Origin: an uncultured Christensenellaceae bacterium
GTDB taxonomy: Bacteria > Bacillota > Clostridia > Christensenellales > Borkfalkiaceae
Length of the DNA stretch: 29,025 bases
Direction: 5' to 3'
Assembly: GCA_910587625.1 (NCBI GenBank)
Contig: CAJUMW010000017.1
Span: 8,662 to 37,686, forward strand
Shown: positions 20,638 through 29,025 of the stretch, piece after piece
Layout of the letters: each line of letters opens with the position of its first letter
How positions within the stretch are numbered: the first letter of the stretch is position 1
Made by a program: the position numbers and the translations under genes
The notes under the pieces: model-generated
The model's database searches: none
The model's input: only the letters and a program-made list of their open reading frames with translations
What the model was told of the DNA's origin: nothing

Positions 20638-21968
20638 TGGCAAACAACCAACCGATTATATTCGACTTGAAATACACACCGTATTCGCTGTCGAAAAAAG
20701 CGTCGGACTATGACAGAAACAAGAACGCGACGGAACGCGCCTTTTACGATATGTCGGGCGAGAAGAACGTGTACGACTACATTACTACGGAGGGCAAGCG
20801 CGTCGGCAATAAATTCACGGCGTTAGAGTATTTGCAGAAAAGCACGGGCGTATTTAATCAAAACGGTATGATACCGCAGGAAGAAGTTGACGAAATGAAA
20901 GTACGGGCGAAAGCCAACAAGGGCAATATTTGGCACGGCTTTATATCGTTTAACGAACACGATTCCGAAAAGATAGATACGCCCGACAAGTGCATACAGC
21001 TTGTCAAAAATATCTTTCCTACGTTCTTGCGCGAGTCGGGACTTAACCCGAACAATATCGACTTGATGTGCGCCTTGCATCTTGATCGTCCGCACCATTT
21101 ACATATTCATTTCGTGTTTTGGGAGAAAGAGCCGAAATTCAAGAACAACGACGGAACGCTTGGCTATCGAACGAAAGGCAAGATAAGCGGCGCGGCAATA
21201 GACAATATGTTTGTACGGCTTGGACTGTTCGCGGACGACGAGCGCGACAAACTTCACAAGGCAAGGAACGACAGTTTGAAAAAGCTACGGAATATGACTT
21301 GCGTGAAAACGGCTATGTACAGCACGGACGAAATCAAGCAGGAAATCTTGTCGCTTGCGAAAGACTTACCGAAAACGGGTAGGCTGACTTACGGAAGCAA
21401 AGATATGGAAGCGTTCAGACCGCGCGTAGATAAAATCGTAAAAATGCTTCTCGACCACGACAAGACAGCACGGAAAGCGGACTTGCGGTTTTACGAGCGG
21501 CTCGAAGAAAAACGGCGCGTCATAGAGAATATCTGCGGAAAGGAATACGCGCTGTCGGGCGCGAACACTTCGCCGCAGACGATTGAACGCGAACTGCCGA
21601 AGTATCATCACAAGATTGACGAAAGCCATATCAAGATAATCGAAACAATCGAAGCGGACTACAAGCGCAGACAGGGCAATCTTGTACTTAACCTTTGCAA
21701 GTTTATCAAGCCCGAATACTTCGAGCGTGATCCGAACAAGCGGTACAAGACAAACGACAATAAGCTCAAACGCAGGCTCTGTATATCGAAACGAAACGTG
21801 GGGCGGCGTTTGGATAAATTCTTTCACTCTTTCGGGCAAGAAAGCGAGCTTATAGAGCGCGACTTTTCACACCGCTTACAGGACATAGAAAAGGAAATTG
21901 AACGCGAAAGAGAGGAAGCACAAGCGGAAACGCAACAATCTAAAAAGGAGGAGAACAACAAGTATTGA
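20637..21968 (+). CDS. MobL/MobP-type relaxase (443 aa)
   Basis: The metal-binding histidine motif HLDRPHHLHIHF lies at residues 148-159, the expected three-histidine signature of MOB relaxases that nick and covalently attach to transferred DNA. The N-terminus has several tyrosines in KYTPYSLSKKASDYDRN and KNVYDYI; the catalytic one cannot be chosen here. The C-terminal 200 residues are basic and helical, ending in a charged coiled-coil-like stretch (QDIEKEIEREREEAQAE). The gene is coupled to the accessory gene upstream (TAATG) and overlaps the coupling-protein gene by four bases. Gram-positive ICE relatives are usually annotated MobL or MobP. The relaxase call is firm; the subfamily is less so. 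Confidence 0.85.
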   Translation: MANNQPIIFDLKYTPYSLSKKASDYDRNKNATERAFYDMSGEKNVYDYITTEGKRVGNKFTALEYLQKSTGVFNQNGMIPQEEVDEMKVRAKANKGNIWHGFISFNEHDSEKIDTPDKCIQLVKNIFPTFLRESGLNPNNIDLMCALHLDRPHHLHIHFVFWEKEPKFKNNDGTLGYRTKGKISGAAIDNMFVRLGLFADDERDKLHKARNDSLKKLRNMTCVKTAMYSTDEIKQEILSLAKDLPKTGRLTYGSKDMEAFRPRVDKIVKMLLDHDKTARKADLRFYERLEEKRRVIENICGKEYALSGANTSPQTIERELPKYHHKIDESHIKIIETIEADYKRRQGNLVLNLCKFIKPEYFERDPNKRYKTNDNKLKRRLCISKRNVGRRLDKFFHSFGQESELIERDFSHRLQDIEKEIEREREEAQAETQQSKKEENNKY

Positions 21969-24181
21969 ATAGAAAAGAAGCATTTAAGCACAGAAAGAAA
22001 AAGTCTTGGAAAACTTGGGCTACGGTCGGCGGTTTTATCGCGGTGTTTGTGAGCGTGCTTGTAGCGTTTTTGTTTGCGCTGTTCGGTAAGGACTTCGGCG
22101 GCATATTCGGCAACAAGAATTATTGGCTTACGGTCGGAGTAGTCAACGGACTGTTGCTTGTCGGCTTTCTTATGCTTTACCGAATCGACGCGCAAAATAT
22201 CGCGCTCAAAGAGAACGACTTGGAAGATACCGAGTGGCTGTCGGCGAAACGGTTGAAAAAACTGAAAGAGTTTACGGTAACGAATTGGAACGGCGCACAA
22301 GAGAAAAACGATGGAATAGTAATCGGCGCGGAAAAGAAAGGCAAGGAATTGGAAATTATCACGACGAGCCAACTTCACGCGCTGATCGTCGGTACGACGG
22401 GTAGTGGTAAAACGACGGGCTTTGTTGACCAAAACATTTCCGTGTTATCACGGAGTAAGGGCAAGCCGAGCCTTGTCATATCCGATCCGAAAAAGGAACT
22501 GTATGAGAAACACGCAAACCACCTTGCGAAAGACGGTTATAAAATCTCGGTACTCGACTTGCGCGAGCCGTACAGCTCACAGCGGTGGAATCCTATGAAC
22601 GTGCTTATACGCCGTATCCGATTGGTAAAGGAACTCGAATATCACTTGCAGCATAAGGACGGAAAGTACATAGGCGCAGGCGAAGTTTTCTTATCGTTAC
22701 GCGACGCGCGGACGAGGATGCAGGAGTTAAAGGACGAAATCTACGAGAACGCGCAAGACCTTGTTTATACCTTGTGTCCCGTTCAGAACAAAGACCAACC
22801 GACTTGGGAAGAAGGTGCGCGTAACCTTATATTCGGATTGGTGCTTGCGTTTTGCGAGGACTGTATAAAGGGCAAGATGGAAGAAAAACAGCTTTTGCTT
22901 TTCAACATCTACCACAATATCACTAAATACTGCTCGGAAGATACAACGGCGTTAAAGGAATACCTACTCAAAGGGCGCGACGAATTTTCAAAGGTGCGCG
23001 GACTTGTAAATACGGTACTCATCACAAGCGACAAAACGCTCACGAGCTATTTGTCGGAAGTCAACAGCTATATGCAACAGTTGTCGGATGACGGTATTAT
23101 GTCGCTTACGAGCGAGAACGATTTGGACATTGTAAATATCGACGAAGAACCGAGCGCGGTATTTATTATCGTGCCGGACGAAAGGTTTACGCGCCATAGG
23201 TTTGTAACGCTGTTTATAACGCAGATGTACAAAGAGCTTGTGGAGAAAGCGAACTTGAACTTGCGCAGAGAGCAGACGGACACGGCGGTATTAAAGCGTA
23301 ACGCTTACTTCATACTTGACGAGTTTGCGAACTTACCCAAGTTCGACAATATTGAGGGTATGGTAACGGTTGCGCGTTCACGCGGTATTCGCTTCTTGTT
23401 TGTACTTCAAGCGTATTCACAGCTTACGGCAAAGTACGGGCGAGAGATAGGCGATATTATCAAGACCAACTGTAACGTAAAAATCTTTATCGGCTCGGAC
23501 GACAGCGACACGCGCAAAGAGTTTTCGGAACTATGCGGACAAAAGAAAGTCAAAAATTTCTCGGTCAACACCAACGCGGAAAACCCTGCGTCGAGCAATA
23601 CGGGCGCGAGCAACCAGCCGCTTATAACGGTTGGTATGCTTGAACGACTGAACGGAAATGAGAAAGGCGACGCGATTGTATCGGTGCGTGGCTACGAGCC
23701 GATATGGACTGTATTCACACCGTCATACGAACTCAAAGACGTTTACTTCAAAGAGGGCAAAGCGAGTATGGCGAAGCGCGAAGCGGTGCTGTTCGATAAG
23801 AACGAGTATGTGTTCGATATTACGAACAAGAACGGCGGTAACGAAAACGAACGCCTATTAACGGCAATCGAGGAAGAAGAAAACCGCGATAACGCAGTCG
23901 AAATCGAACGGCAAAAGAAACTCGACGACCTTGACGGTAAGTGGTTGAGCATAGAGAAGAATATTCAGCTTAAACTCCAAGAGTTTGCGAATATGCTTAA
24001 CCCCGACGACAAGCAAGCCGTATTAAACGCCGACTTAGATAGTATCGTCGCTTTACTGTTTATGATTGAGGAGAACTACAACAACAAGCCGCACAAGATG
24101 AAAAAGATACGGGAAGTTGCCGACTACATCAATGGCGAACTACCCAAACTTTTGGAACTTCAAAACCAAGCGAACAAATAA
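21965..24181 (+). CDS. virD4: VirD4/TraG-type type IV coupling ATPase (738 aa)
   Basis: Two membrane segments lie near the N-terminus (about residues 15-37 and 52-70), followed by a Walker A GTTGSGKT at 143-150 and a Walker B ending LDE (AYFILDEFANLPKF, D452/E453). Other coupling-protein features are VISDPKKELYEKHA, ARSRGIRFLFVLQAYSQL and IKTNCNVKIFIGS. The protein joins the relaxase-DNA complex to the secretion channel using ATP. The start is TTG at 21965, overlapping the relaxase stop by four bases, with AAAGGAGG upstream; this start keeps the first charged segment and both membrane helices. The C-terminal 130 residues are helical and charged and may recognise the relaxosome. Confidence 0.92.
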   Translation: MNRKEAFKHRKKKSWKTWATVGGFIAVFVSVLVAFLFALFGKDFGGIFGNKNYWLTVGVVNGLLLVGFLMLYRIDAQNIALKENDLEDTEWLSAKRLKKLKEFTVTNWNGAQEKNDGIVIGAEKKGKELEIITTSQLHALIVGTTGSGKTTGFVDQNISVLSRSKGKPSLVISDPKKELYEKHANHLAKDGYKISVLDLREPYSSQRWNPMNVLIRRIRLVKELEYHLQHKDGKYIGAGEVFLSLRDARTRMQELKDEIYENAQDLVYTLCPVQNKDQPTWEEGARNLIFGLVLAFCEDCIKGKMEEKQLLLFNIYHNITKYCSEDTTALKEYLLKGRDEFSKVRGLVNTVLITSDKTLTSYLSEVNSYMQQLSDDGIMSLTSENDLDIVNIDEEPSAVFIIVPDERFTRHRFVTLFITQMYKELVEKANLNLRREQTDTAVLKRNAYFILDEFANLPKFDNIEGMVTVARSRGIRFLFVLQAYSQLTAKYGREIGDIIKTNCNVKIFIGSDDSDTRKEFSELCGQKKVKNFSVNTNAENPASSNTGASNQPLITVGMLERLNGNEKGDAIVSVRGYEPIWTVFTPSYELKDVYFKEGKASMAKREAVLFDKNEYVFDITNKNGGNENERLLTAIEEEENRDNAVEIERQKKLDDLDGKWLSIEKNIQLKLQEFANMLNPDDKQAVLNADLDSIVALLFMIEENYNNKPHKMKKIREVADYINGELPKLLELQNQANK

Positions 24182-24197
24182 ATTTATGGAGGACATA

Positions 24198-25715
24198 ATG
24201 ACTAAAACAATTAAATCAACGGTTGTAACGCTCGCGGCAAGTGTAGCGTTATTTTTAACGGGTTTTTTGTGTACGGGTTTTACTACGGCAAAAACGGCAA
24301 GCGCGGATACGGGCTGTAACCACGCATACGAACAGACGGAAATCGCGGCAACGTGTACGGAACAGGGTTATACGCTATACACCTGTACCGAGTGCGGCGA
24401 CGAAAAGCAAGACAACTACACGGACGCCAAAGGGCATAACTACACCGAATCGGTTGTAGCGGCAACTTGCACGACGGCGGGATATACGCTGCAAACGTGT
24501 GCGGACTGCGGACATACATACACCGAGCAGACCGAAAGCGCAAAGGGACATACGTTCGAGGTGGTAGTCGTACCCAATACCTGCACCCATAAAGGTTATA
24601 CCACGCATTTCTGTACCGTATGCGGCTATGAGTATTCGGACAACTATACGGACGAAATCGGACACGATTATGAGAAAGTCGAAGTCGCGCCTACTTGCAC
24701 CGAAAGGGGTTATACCAAGCATACCTGTTCTGTCTGCGAAGATGTGTTTTTCGATAACTATATCGACGCGCTCGGTCATACCTACGAAGCGGTAGTAACC
24801 GAGCCTACTTGTTTGGATGGCGGCTTTACGACCTACACTTGCGCGACTTGCGCGGACAGCTATATCGCGGACTATACCGAGCCGAACGGACACGCTTATA
24901 CCGAAACGGTAAACGCGGCAACGTGCGTAACTTATGGTTACATCGACCACGTTTGTAATGACTGCGGCGACAGATTCGTAACGGACTATGTACAGCCCAA
25001 AGGACATAAGTATTTGGACGTGCTTGTACCCGCAACGCCCGACAGTCTTGGCTATACGCGCCATATTTGTGTGGACTGCAATTATAGCTATCTTTCGGAC
25101 TATGTAACGAGCGGCGACATCGGATATATTCCCGAACCCGAAGAACCCGTCATCCCCGAAATTCATAAGCACGCTTACGAAATTCAGACTATGGACGACA
25201 GCGAGAATATGAATCTTATCGTAATGCGCGTATGCAATTGCGGCGACGTCAAGAACGGGTATTTTACGGTAACTTTTACGGACGAGGACGGAGTTGTAAC
25301 CGAAAGCAAAGAAACGGGCAACAAGATTGACTATTCCGAGTTTTACGGACAAGTCATTATCACGCTTGCGGACGAAAACGGCGAACAGTTAAAGACGGTA
25401 GTGGTAACGGCGCAGGAAAAACCCGTTGAACCTACCGAACCCGAACAACCCGTTATTCCCGACGAACCCACAGTACCCAACGAGCCTACAACGCCCGTTG
25501 AACCCGAACAGCCTACCGAGCCTACGATTCCCGACGAGCCGAATCAGCCCGACGAACCCAAAGCGGACGAGCCTAATGCAGACTTAACCGAAACGAAAAA
25601 GGGCGGCAACGGAACGGCAATCGCGCTGTTTGTAATTCTTGTCGTGCTTGCGCTCGGCGGCGTCGGCGGATTCATTGCATACAAGAAAATCAAGGCAAAG
25701 AAAGCACAGAAATAA
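24198..25715 (+). CDS. Surface protein with seven Cys/His repeats inside the T4SS operon (505 aa)
   Basis: The ATG at 24198 follows GGAGG by five bases. A signal peptide (hydrophobic 8-30, likely cut after ASA at 34-36) leads into seven tandem repeats of about 38 residues (about 40-305). Each has the form TCTxxGYTxYTCxxCG...YTxxxGH. Most carry three cysteines and one histidine, which could bind zinc or form disulfides; repeat seven has lost its first cysteine (ATPDSLGY). A beta-rich domain follows, then a Pro/Glu/Thr spacer (about 410-458, repeated EPTxPxEP) and a C-terminal membrane helix with a basic tail (YKKIKAKKAQK). There is no LPXTG, so it is membrane-anchored and the spacer would cross the wall. 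Similar Cys repeats occur in many Bacillota surface proteins. Between virD4 and the pilin gene it is likely a mating-contact adhesin or channel-associated factor (inference). Confidence 0.75.
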   Translation: MTKTIKSTVVTLAASVALFLTGFLCTGFTTAKTASADTGCNHAYEQTEIAATCTEQGYTLYTCTECGDEKQDNYTDAKGHNYTESVVAATCTTAGYTLQTCADCGHTYTEQTESAKGHTFEVVVVPNTCTHKGYTTHFCTVCGYEYSDNYTDEIGHDYEKVEVAPTCTERGYTKHTCSVCEDVFFDNYIDALGHTYEAVVTEPTCLDGGFTTYTCATCADSYIADYTEPNGHAYTETVNAATCVTYGYIDHVCNDCGDRFVTDYVQPKGHKYLDVLVPATPDSLGYTRHICVDCNYSYLSDYVTSGDIGYIPEPEEPVIPEIHKHAYEIQTMDDSENMNLIVMRVCNCGDVKNGYFTVTFTDEDGVVTESKETGNKIDYSEFYGQVIITLADENGEQLKTVVVTAQEKPVEPTEPEQPVIPDEPTVPNEPTTPVEPEQPTEPTIPDEPNQPDEPKADEPNADLTETKKGGNGTAIALFVILVVLALGGVGGFIAYKKIKAKKAQK

Positions 25716-25733
25716 GAGGAGGAACAGAGAATA

Positions 25734-26036
25734 GTGTTTAATATCAATTTGTTAGCGGCAGACGAGGGCTTGAACGGAAGCCTTGCGCAAATCGTCGAAA
25801 AACTCAAAAGCCTTATGGACAGCTTTTGGCTGTACATAGTAATCGCGCTTGCGGCGGTCGTCGTTATTTGGGGCGCGTATATCGGTATCAAAATTGCAAT
25901 CGCGCACAGAAACGAAGAAAAGATTAACGCGAGAGATATGGTCAAAAACCTTATTATCGGTATCGTGATTATATTCGTTGTGGCTATGGGCGCACCGCTT
26001 CTCATCAACGGCTTGTCCGCGTGGGTAGGCGCGTAA
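25734..26036 (+). CDS. VirB2/TrbC-like pilin or small T4SS membrane subunit (100 aa)
   Basis: The GTG start at 25734 follows AGGAGG by 11 bases. The protein has a short N-terminus and two membrane helices (about 33-55 WLYIVIALAAVVVIWGAYIG and 71-93 LIIGIVIIFVVAMGAPLLI) separated by a charged loop (AHRNEEKINARDMVK). This two-helix hairpin is the architecture of VirB2-like subunits in Gram-positive conjugation systems (compare Maff2/TrbC-like proteins). The gene is followed directly by a terminator-like hairpin, which would raise its transcript level relative to the channel genes. The assignment rests on size, topology and context rather than on a unique motif. Confidence 0.68.
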   Translation: MFNINLLAADEGLNGSLAQIVEKLKSLMDSFWLYIVIALAAVVVIWGAYIGIKIAIAHRNEEKINARDMVKNLIIGIVIIFVVAMGAPLLINGLSAWVGA

Positions 26037-26054
26037 GAAAACAATAATTCCGAA

Positions 26055-26089
26055 CAAGGCGGCAGGGCAACTTGCCGCCTTGACTTTTT
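26055..26089 (+). terminator. Intrinsic terminator/attenuator inside the T4SS operon
   Basis: CAAGGCGGCA (26055-26064) pairs perfectly with TGCCGCCTTG (26073-26082), loop GGGCAACT, followed by AC and five T residues. It lies between the pilin-like gene and the VirB6-like gene with no obvious new promoter after it, so partial readthrough is expected. Confidence 0.8.
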
Positions 26090-26104
26090 CGGAAAGGAGG
26101 ATAA

Positions 26105-27307
26105 ATGCTTATATTTTTTCAAGAGCTTTGTCTGCAACTGTTCTTATGGCTGTTACAGCTTATAGACGGGCTTATGGAAATATTCTCGGCGATCGCAGGG
26201 GTAACGAACGTAAGAGTAAACGGACAGTCGGTAAACATAATCGAATATCTTGCAGGCAATTCAACGGTAGGCACGATATTTTGGTGCATCTTTATCTTGG
26301 CGGTAGGTCTGACTTGTATCTTTACGATAGTAGGACTTGTCAAGAATATGATTGCGAACAACCGAAATGTATCGAGTATTGTCGGCAAATTCTTTTTGGC
26401 TTTACTTGGCACTATGGCAATGCTCGCGGTGGTGTTTTTGGGAATACTCATCGCTAATTCGCTGTTACAGCTTTTAGCCCGAATATTCCAGCTCGGCAAT
26501 TCGACGAAGCTCTCAAACGCTCTGTTCAATGCTTGCGTGGGGAATTGGATAAACGGCTACAATATCAATAAAATCAACGTAACGAGTTTGTCGGTATCGG
26601 ATATTTTCGGCGGCTACAACGCCGCACTTTTCGGCGTGTGGCCCACGAGTTGGAAATGCAACGGTATGGTAAACCCGAATACGTTTATGTACTTGCCCGC
26701 GCTTATATCGAGCATTGCGCTCGGCATTGCGCTTATTATCGCCGTGATTAATCTTGCGAAAAGGGTGTACGAAATCATTTACTTGTACTTCTGTATGCCC
26801 GTTTCGATGTCAACGCTTCCGCTTGACGACAGTGCGAGGTTCAAGAATTGGCGCGAGCAATTCGTAACGAAAATCATACTTGCCTACGGCGCGGTATTGT
26901 CGGTAAATGTGTTTGTACTTTTACTGCCGCTCATACAGTCAATGAGTATTCCTAACGTGGGTAGCTTCGGCAATTCCGTGTTCACGATATTTATGATTGT
27001 GGGCGGTGCTATGGTTATTCCGGCAGGGCAGACATTGTTTGCAAGGTTGTTCGGAACCGCCGACGATATGCACGCAGGCGGAGGTTGGTTGCGTTCGGCA
27101 TACTACGGCGGCAGAGTGGCAAGTGCAATGACGATCGGCTTGGCTTGGAAAGGTGTTAAAGGAATTGCCCACGCGGTAAGACACAACAGACACTCAAATA
27201 ACAACGGAGGCAGTTCGGACAGCGATAGTTCGGATAGCGGCGGCGACGAGAAATATTCAGATGACGGAAGCGCAGATACGGGCGCAACCGAAGGAGGTGG
27301 AGAATAA
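26105..27307 (+). CDS. VirB6/TrbL-like polytopic T4SS membrane protein (400 aa)
   Basis: AAGGAGG lies seven bases before the ATG. The protein has about six hydrophobic segments (roughly 5-30, 58-80, 92-125, 195-225, 255-280 and 290-315), including LALLGTMAMLAVVFLGILIA and SSIALGIALIIAVINLAKRV. A hydrophilic Ser/Asp/Gly tail of about 40 residues (SSDSDSSDSGGDEKYSDDG) ends the protein. It resembles the multi-spanning ICE membrane proteins of Gram-positive systems (CD0411 or Mbov_0396-like), the functional counterpart of VirB6, which forms the inner-membrane channel. The stop shares one base with the VirB4 start (TAATG). The family call is moderately firm. Confidence 0.75.
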   Translation: MLIFFQELCLQLFLWLLQLIDGLMEIFSAIAGVTNVRVNGQSVNIIEYLAGNSTVGTIFWCIFILAVGLTCIFTIVGLVKNMIANNRNVSSIVGKFFLALLGTMAMLAVVFLGILIANSLLQLLARIFQLGNSTKLSNALFNACVGNWINGYNINKINVTSLSVSDIFGGYNAALFGVWPTSWKCNGMVNPNTFMYLPALISSIALGIALIIAVINLAKRVYEIIYLYFCMPVSMSTLPLDDSARFKNWREQFVTKIILAYGAVLSVNVFVLLLPLIQSMSIPNVGSFGNSVFTIFMIVGGAMVIPAGQTLFARLFGTADDMHAGGGWLRSAYYGGRVASAMTIGLAWKGVKGIAHAVRHNRHSNNNGGSSDSDSSDSGGDEKYSDDGSADTGATEGGGE

Positions 27308-29025
27308 TGCGTATCATACCTAAAAAAATCAAGGTAAAGAATACCGTGTGGAAGTGTTACTCTATGGCGGACATTATCGTTGCGCTTATTGTGTTCGGCA
27401 TCATATTTATTGCCGTAACGATGGGGCAATGGGTAATCGCCGCAATACTCGGACTTGCGGCGGTGGGTATGTTTATTCCTACGCCGGACGGCATCTTCTA
27501 TACTTGCGTGTATGAGAACATACGGTTTCTGTTCTCAAAAAAGAAATACACGGTCGGAGCGAAGAACGCAAAAGAGAGCGTAGACGCGCTTGTGGATTTA
27601 AAGGAAATCAAGGACAGCGGACTTATAGCGTATAAAGGCGGTATGTTTGGCAGAGTAATTAAAATCGGGCAAAAGAACTTCGGTATCGAAGATGTGGTAC
27701 AGCAAAATATTGACATTAACTATTCTGCTAACGCGCTCAAACTGTTAGACCAAAACCAAAGCGCGGACATTGTAAAGATAGATCGCCCTGTAAACTTGGA
27801 TACGTTTTCAAGCGAATTGTTCGGACGGTTGTCGGCGGCAAAGGAAAGCGACGATGAAAAGGGTATCAAGATAATCAAAGAGAATATTTTGACCGAGCGC
27901 ATTGACCGTATCGACAAACTCAATAATATCCGCAAACAGTATCTTTCGGACTACTACATAATCGTGTATGGCAGAAACGAGCTTGACCTGGAAAGCACGG
28001 CTGTAAACGTGGCGAGCGAAATCGCAAAGTGCGGACTCGGCACACAGCTTCTGAATATGCGCGACACGGCGGTTTTCTTGAAGTACAGCTTTTCGCGTAA
28101 CTTCGACGAAAGAGAAATCAAGGACTTGAAAGACGACGAGCTTCTCGATTGGGTAAAGCCGAAAGAGATAGTATTCCACGCAAACAGGTATAAGATTGAC
28201 GGAACGGAAGCCGCAGTATTGGCGGTATCGGATTATCCCTTGCGCGTCAAGAACGCTTGGGGTGCGGAGCTGTTTAACATACCGAACACAAAGGTGGTTA
28301 TGCACGTCAAACCCGTAGACAAGTTCAAAGCGATTCGCCGTATCGACAAATGTATCGGCGAGATGGAAACAAAGCAAATCATATCGGACAAGGCAAGCGA
28401 AGCGAACAGCGCGGAAACACATAGGGCAACAATGGACACGCTTTTGGACGCGTTGCAGACCGAGAATGAGAGCTTGTTCGATGTTACGCTTACGGTTACG
28501 GCTTATAACTATACGGGCAACGAGAACTACAAAAAGAATGCCCGCCGTTCGATGCTAACGGGCAATTTCCGTCCGTCCACGTTGTACGGCTTGCAAATCG
28601 AGGGCTTTAAGTCTGCGGCGGTATCGCCCGTGTCAACGCTCAAAAGCCAAGAGCGCGGAATAAACAGTTCGTCGCTCGCGGCGGCGTTCCCGTTTGTGCG
28701 TACTTTCGTTATGGACGAGGGCGGCATACTTCTCGGCGAGAACAACAAGACGGGCTTTCCGTTCATCTTCAATATGTGGAAGCGCGGCAACTTGTATCAG
28801 AACAGTAATGCTATGATTATCGGCAAGTCGGGGAGCGGCAAATCGTACTTTCTCAAAAACCTTATCTTGAACGAGTGGGCGAATGGTACGCGAGTTATTA
28901 TGCTCGATCCCGAAGCAGAATATCTTGCCTTAACGCGCAACCTATACGGCAATGTGATAAACGTGGGTAACGCGAGAGAGGGTAGAATTAACCCTTTCCA
29001 TATATATAAAATACTCACGGAGGAC
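27307..29025 (+). CDS. virB4: VirB4-type conjugation ATPase with PrgI/VirB3-like N-terminus (3' truncated)
   Basis: The frame is open from ATG 27307 to the window edge (573 codons seen). Residues 20-60 form two membrane helices (ADIIVALIVFGIIFIAVTMG and the next segment), the layout of PrgI/VirB3 proteins fused to VirB4. The middle contains VirB4 N-domain features (GLIAYKGGMFGRVIKIG, YYIIVYGRNE) and a GNFRPSTLYG loop. The Walker A GKSGSGKS is at 506-513, followed by VIMLDPEAEYLAL. Walker B and the C-terminal helicase-like part lie outside the window. VirB4 powers channel assembly and substrate transfer. GGAGGTGGAG upstream sits within the end of the VirB6-like gene, so translation is coupled. 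Confidence 0.9.
   Translation, partial: MRIIPKKIKVKNTVWKCYSMADIIVALIVFGIIFIAVTMGQWVIAAILGLAAVGMFIPTPDGIFYTCVYENIRFLFSKKKYTVGAKNAKESVDALVDLKEIKDSGLIAYKGGMFGRVIKIGQKNFGIEDVVQQNIDINYSANALKLLDQNQSADIVKIDRPVNLDTFSSELFGRLSAAKESDDEKGIKIIKENILTERIDRIDKLNNIRKQYLSDYYIIVYGRNELDLESTAVNVASEIAKCGLGTQLLNMRDTAVFLKYSFSRNFDEREIKDLKDDELLDWVKPKEIVFHANRYKIDGTEAAVLAVSDYPLRVKNAWGAELFNIPNTKVVMHVKPVDKFKAIRRIDKCIGEMETKQIISDKASEANSAETHRATMDTLLDALQTENESLFDVTLTVTAYNYTGNENYKKNARRSMLTGNFRPSTLYGLQIEGFKSAAVSPVSTLKSQERGINSSSLAAAFPFVRTFVMDEGGILLGENNKTGFPFIFNMWKRGNLYQNSNAMIIGKSGSGKSYFLKNLILNEWANGTRVIMLDPEAEYLALTRNLYGNVINVGNAREGRINPFHIYKILTED

Noticed and set aside
24375..25352. Minus-strand 325-codon open frame over the repeat-rich surface protein
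   Set aside because: It mirrors the sense-strand repeats, lacks a ribosome binding site, and the sense frame has a signal peptide, regular repeats and an anchor.
26080..26457. Overlapping plus-strand 125-codon frame
   Set aside because: It starts within the terminator and overlaps the VirB6-like gene in another frame; its composition is not protein-like.

Overview
The window looks like part of a Bacillota (probably gut Clostridia) chromosome. It holds an AT-rich BspA-like surface-protein gene, then a decayed junction, then the first half of an integrative conjugative element (ICE) with higher GC and a Gram-positive type IV secretion system (T4SS). The taxon is inferred from gene families and from strong AGGAGG ribosome binding sites; nothing in the window names the species. 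No integrase, rRNA, tRNA or CRISPR array was seen, so the element's ends lie elsewhere or are too decayed to call.

Layout. (1) Positions 3-3410 are the 3' part of a large secreted protein with three InlB-type repeats on a 213-bp period followed by many BspA-type leucine-rich repeats. (2) Positions 3411-4290 hold no intact conventional gene. They contain a 13-bp hairpin, a small ORF, a strongly folded candidate RNA leader, a Com-like zinc-ribbon gene broken by an in-frame TAA, a candidate IS200/IS605 TnpB tail with its folded 3' end, a strong intrinsic terminator, and a hairpin overlapping the next ribosome binding site. (3) Positions 4291-5699 encode a sigma-region-4-like regulator and three small, helical, possibly HTH proteins. 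(4) Positions 5692-17061 are one giant 3789-codon gene, 39% of the window. It carries an ArdC/LtrC-like N-terminus, a MutS-domain-I-like module, an adenine-methylase fold, an SNF2-like helicase, a second MutS-I-like module, polyvalent-protein modules including a three-fold repeat, an archaeo-eukaryotic primase-polymerase domain and an NrS-1-type helix bundle. (5) Positions 17152-19997 encode a 52-aa protein, an ArdC-like zincin ending in the same helix bundle, an MT-A70 methyltransferase and a small DUF6291-like protein. (6) Positions 19998-20154 hold a nested palindrome that is a good oriT candidate. (7) Positions 20155-29025 are the transfer operon: relaxosome accessory protein, MobL/MobP-type relaxase, VirD4 coupling ATPase, a repeat-rich wall-spanning surface protein, a VirB2-like pilin, an internal terminator, a VirB6-like channel and a VirB4 ATPase cut by the window edge.

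How the parts fit (inference). The relaxase and its accessory protein would nick at the palindrome. VirD4 would hand the DNA to the VirB2/B4/B6 channel, and the surface protein may help contact the recipient. The giant protein, ArdC-like protein and MT-A70 enzyme look like an establishment package: unwinding, priming and methylating incoming DNA and countering restriction. Many genes overlap by 1-47 nt and all lie on the plus strand, so transcription probably runs through most of the element from near 4291. The least explained parts are the 3552-4281 junction and the composition of the giant protein.
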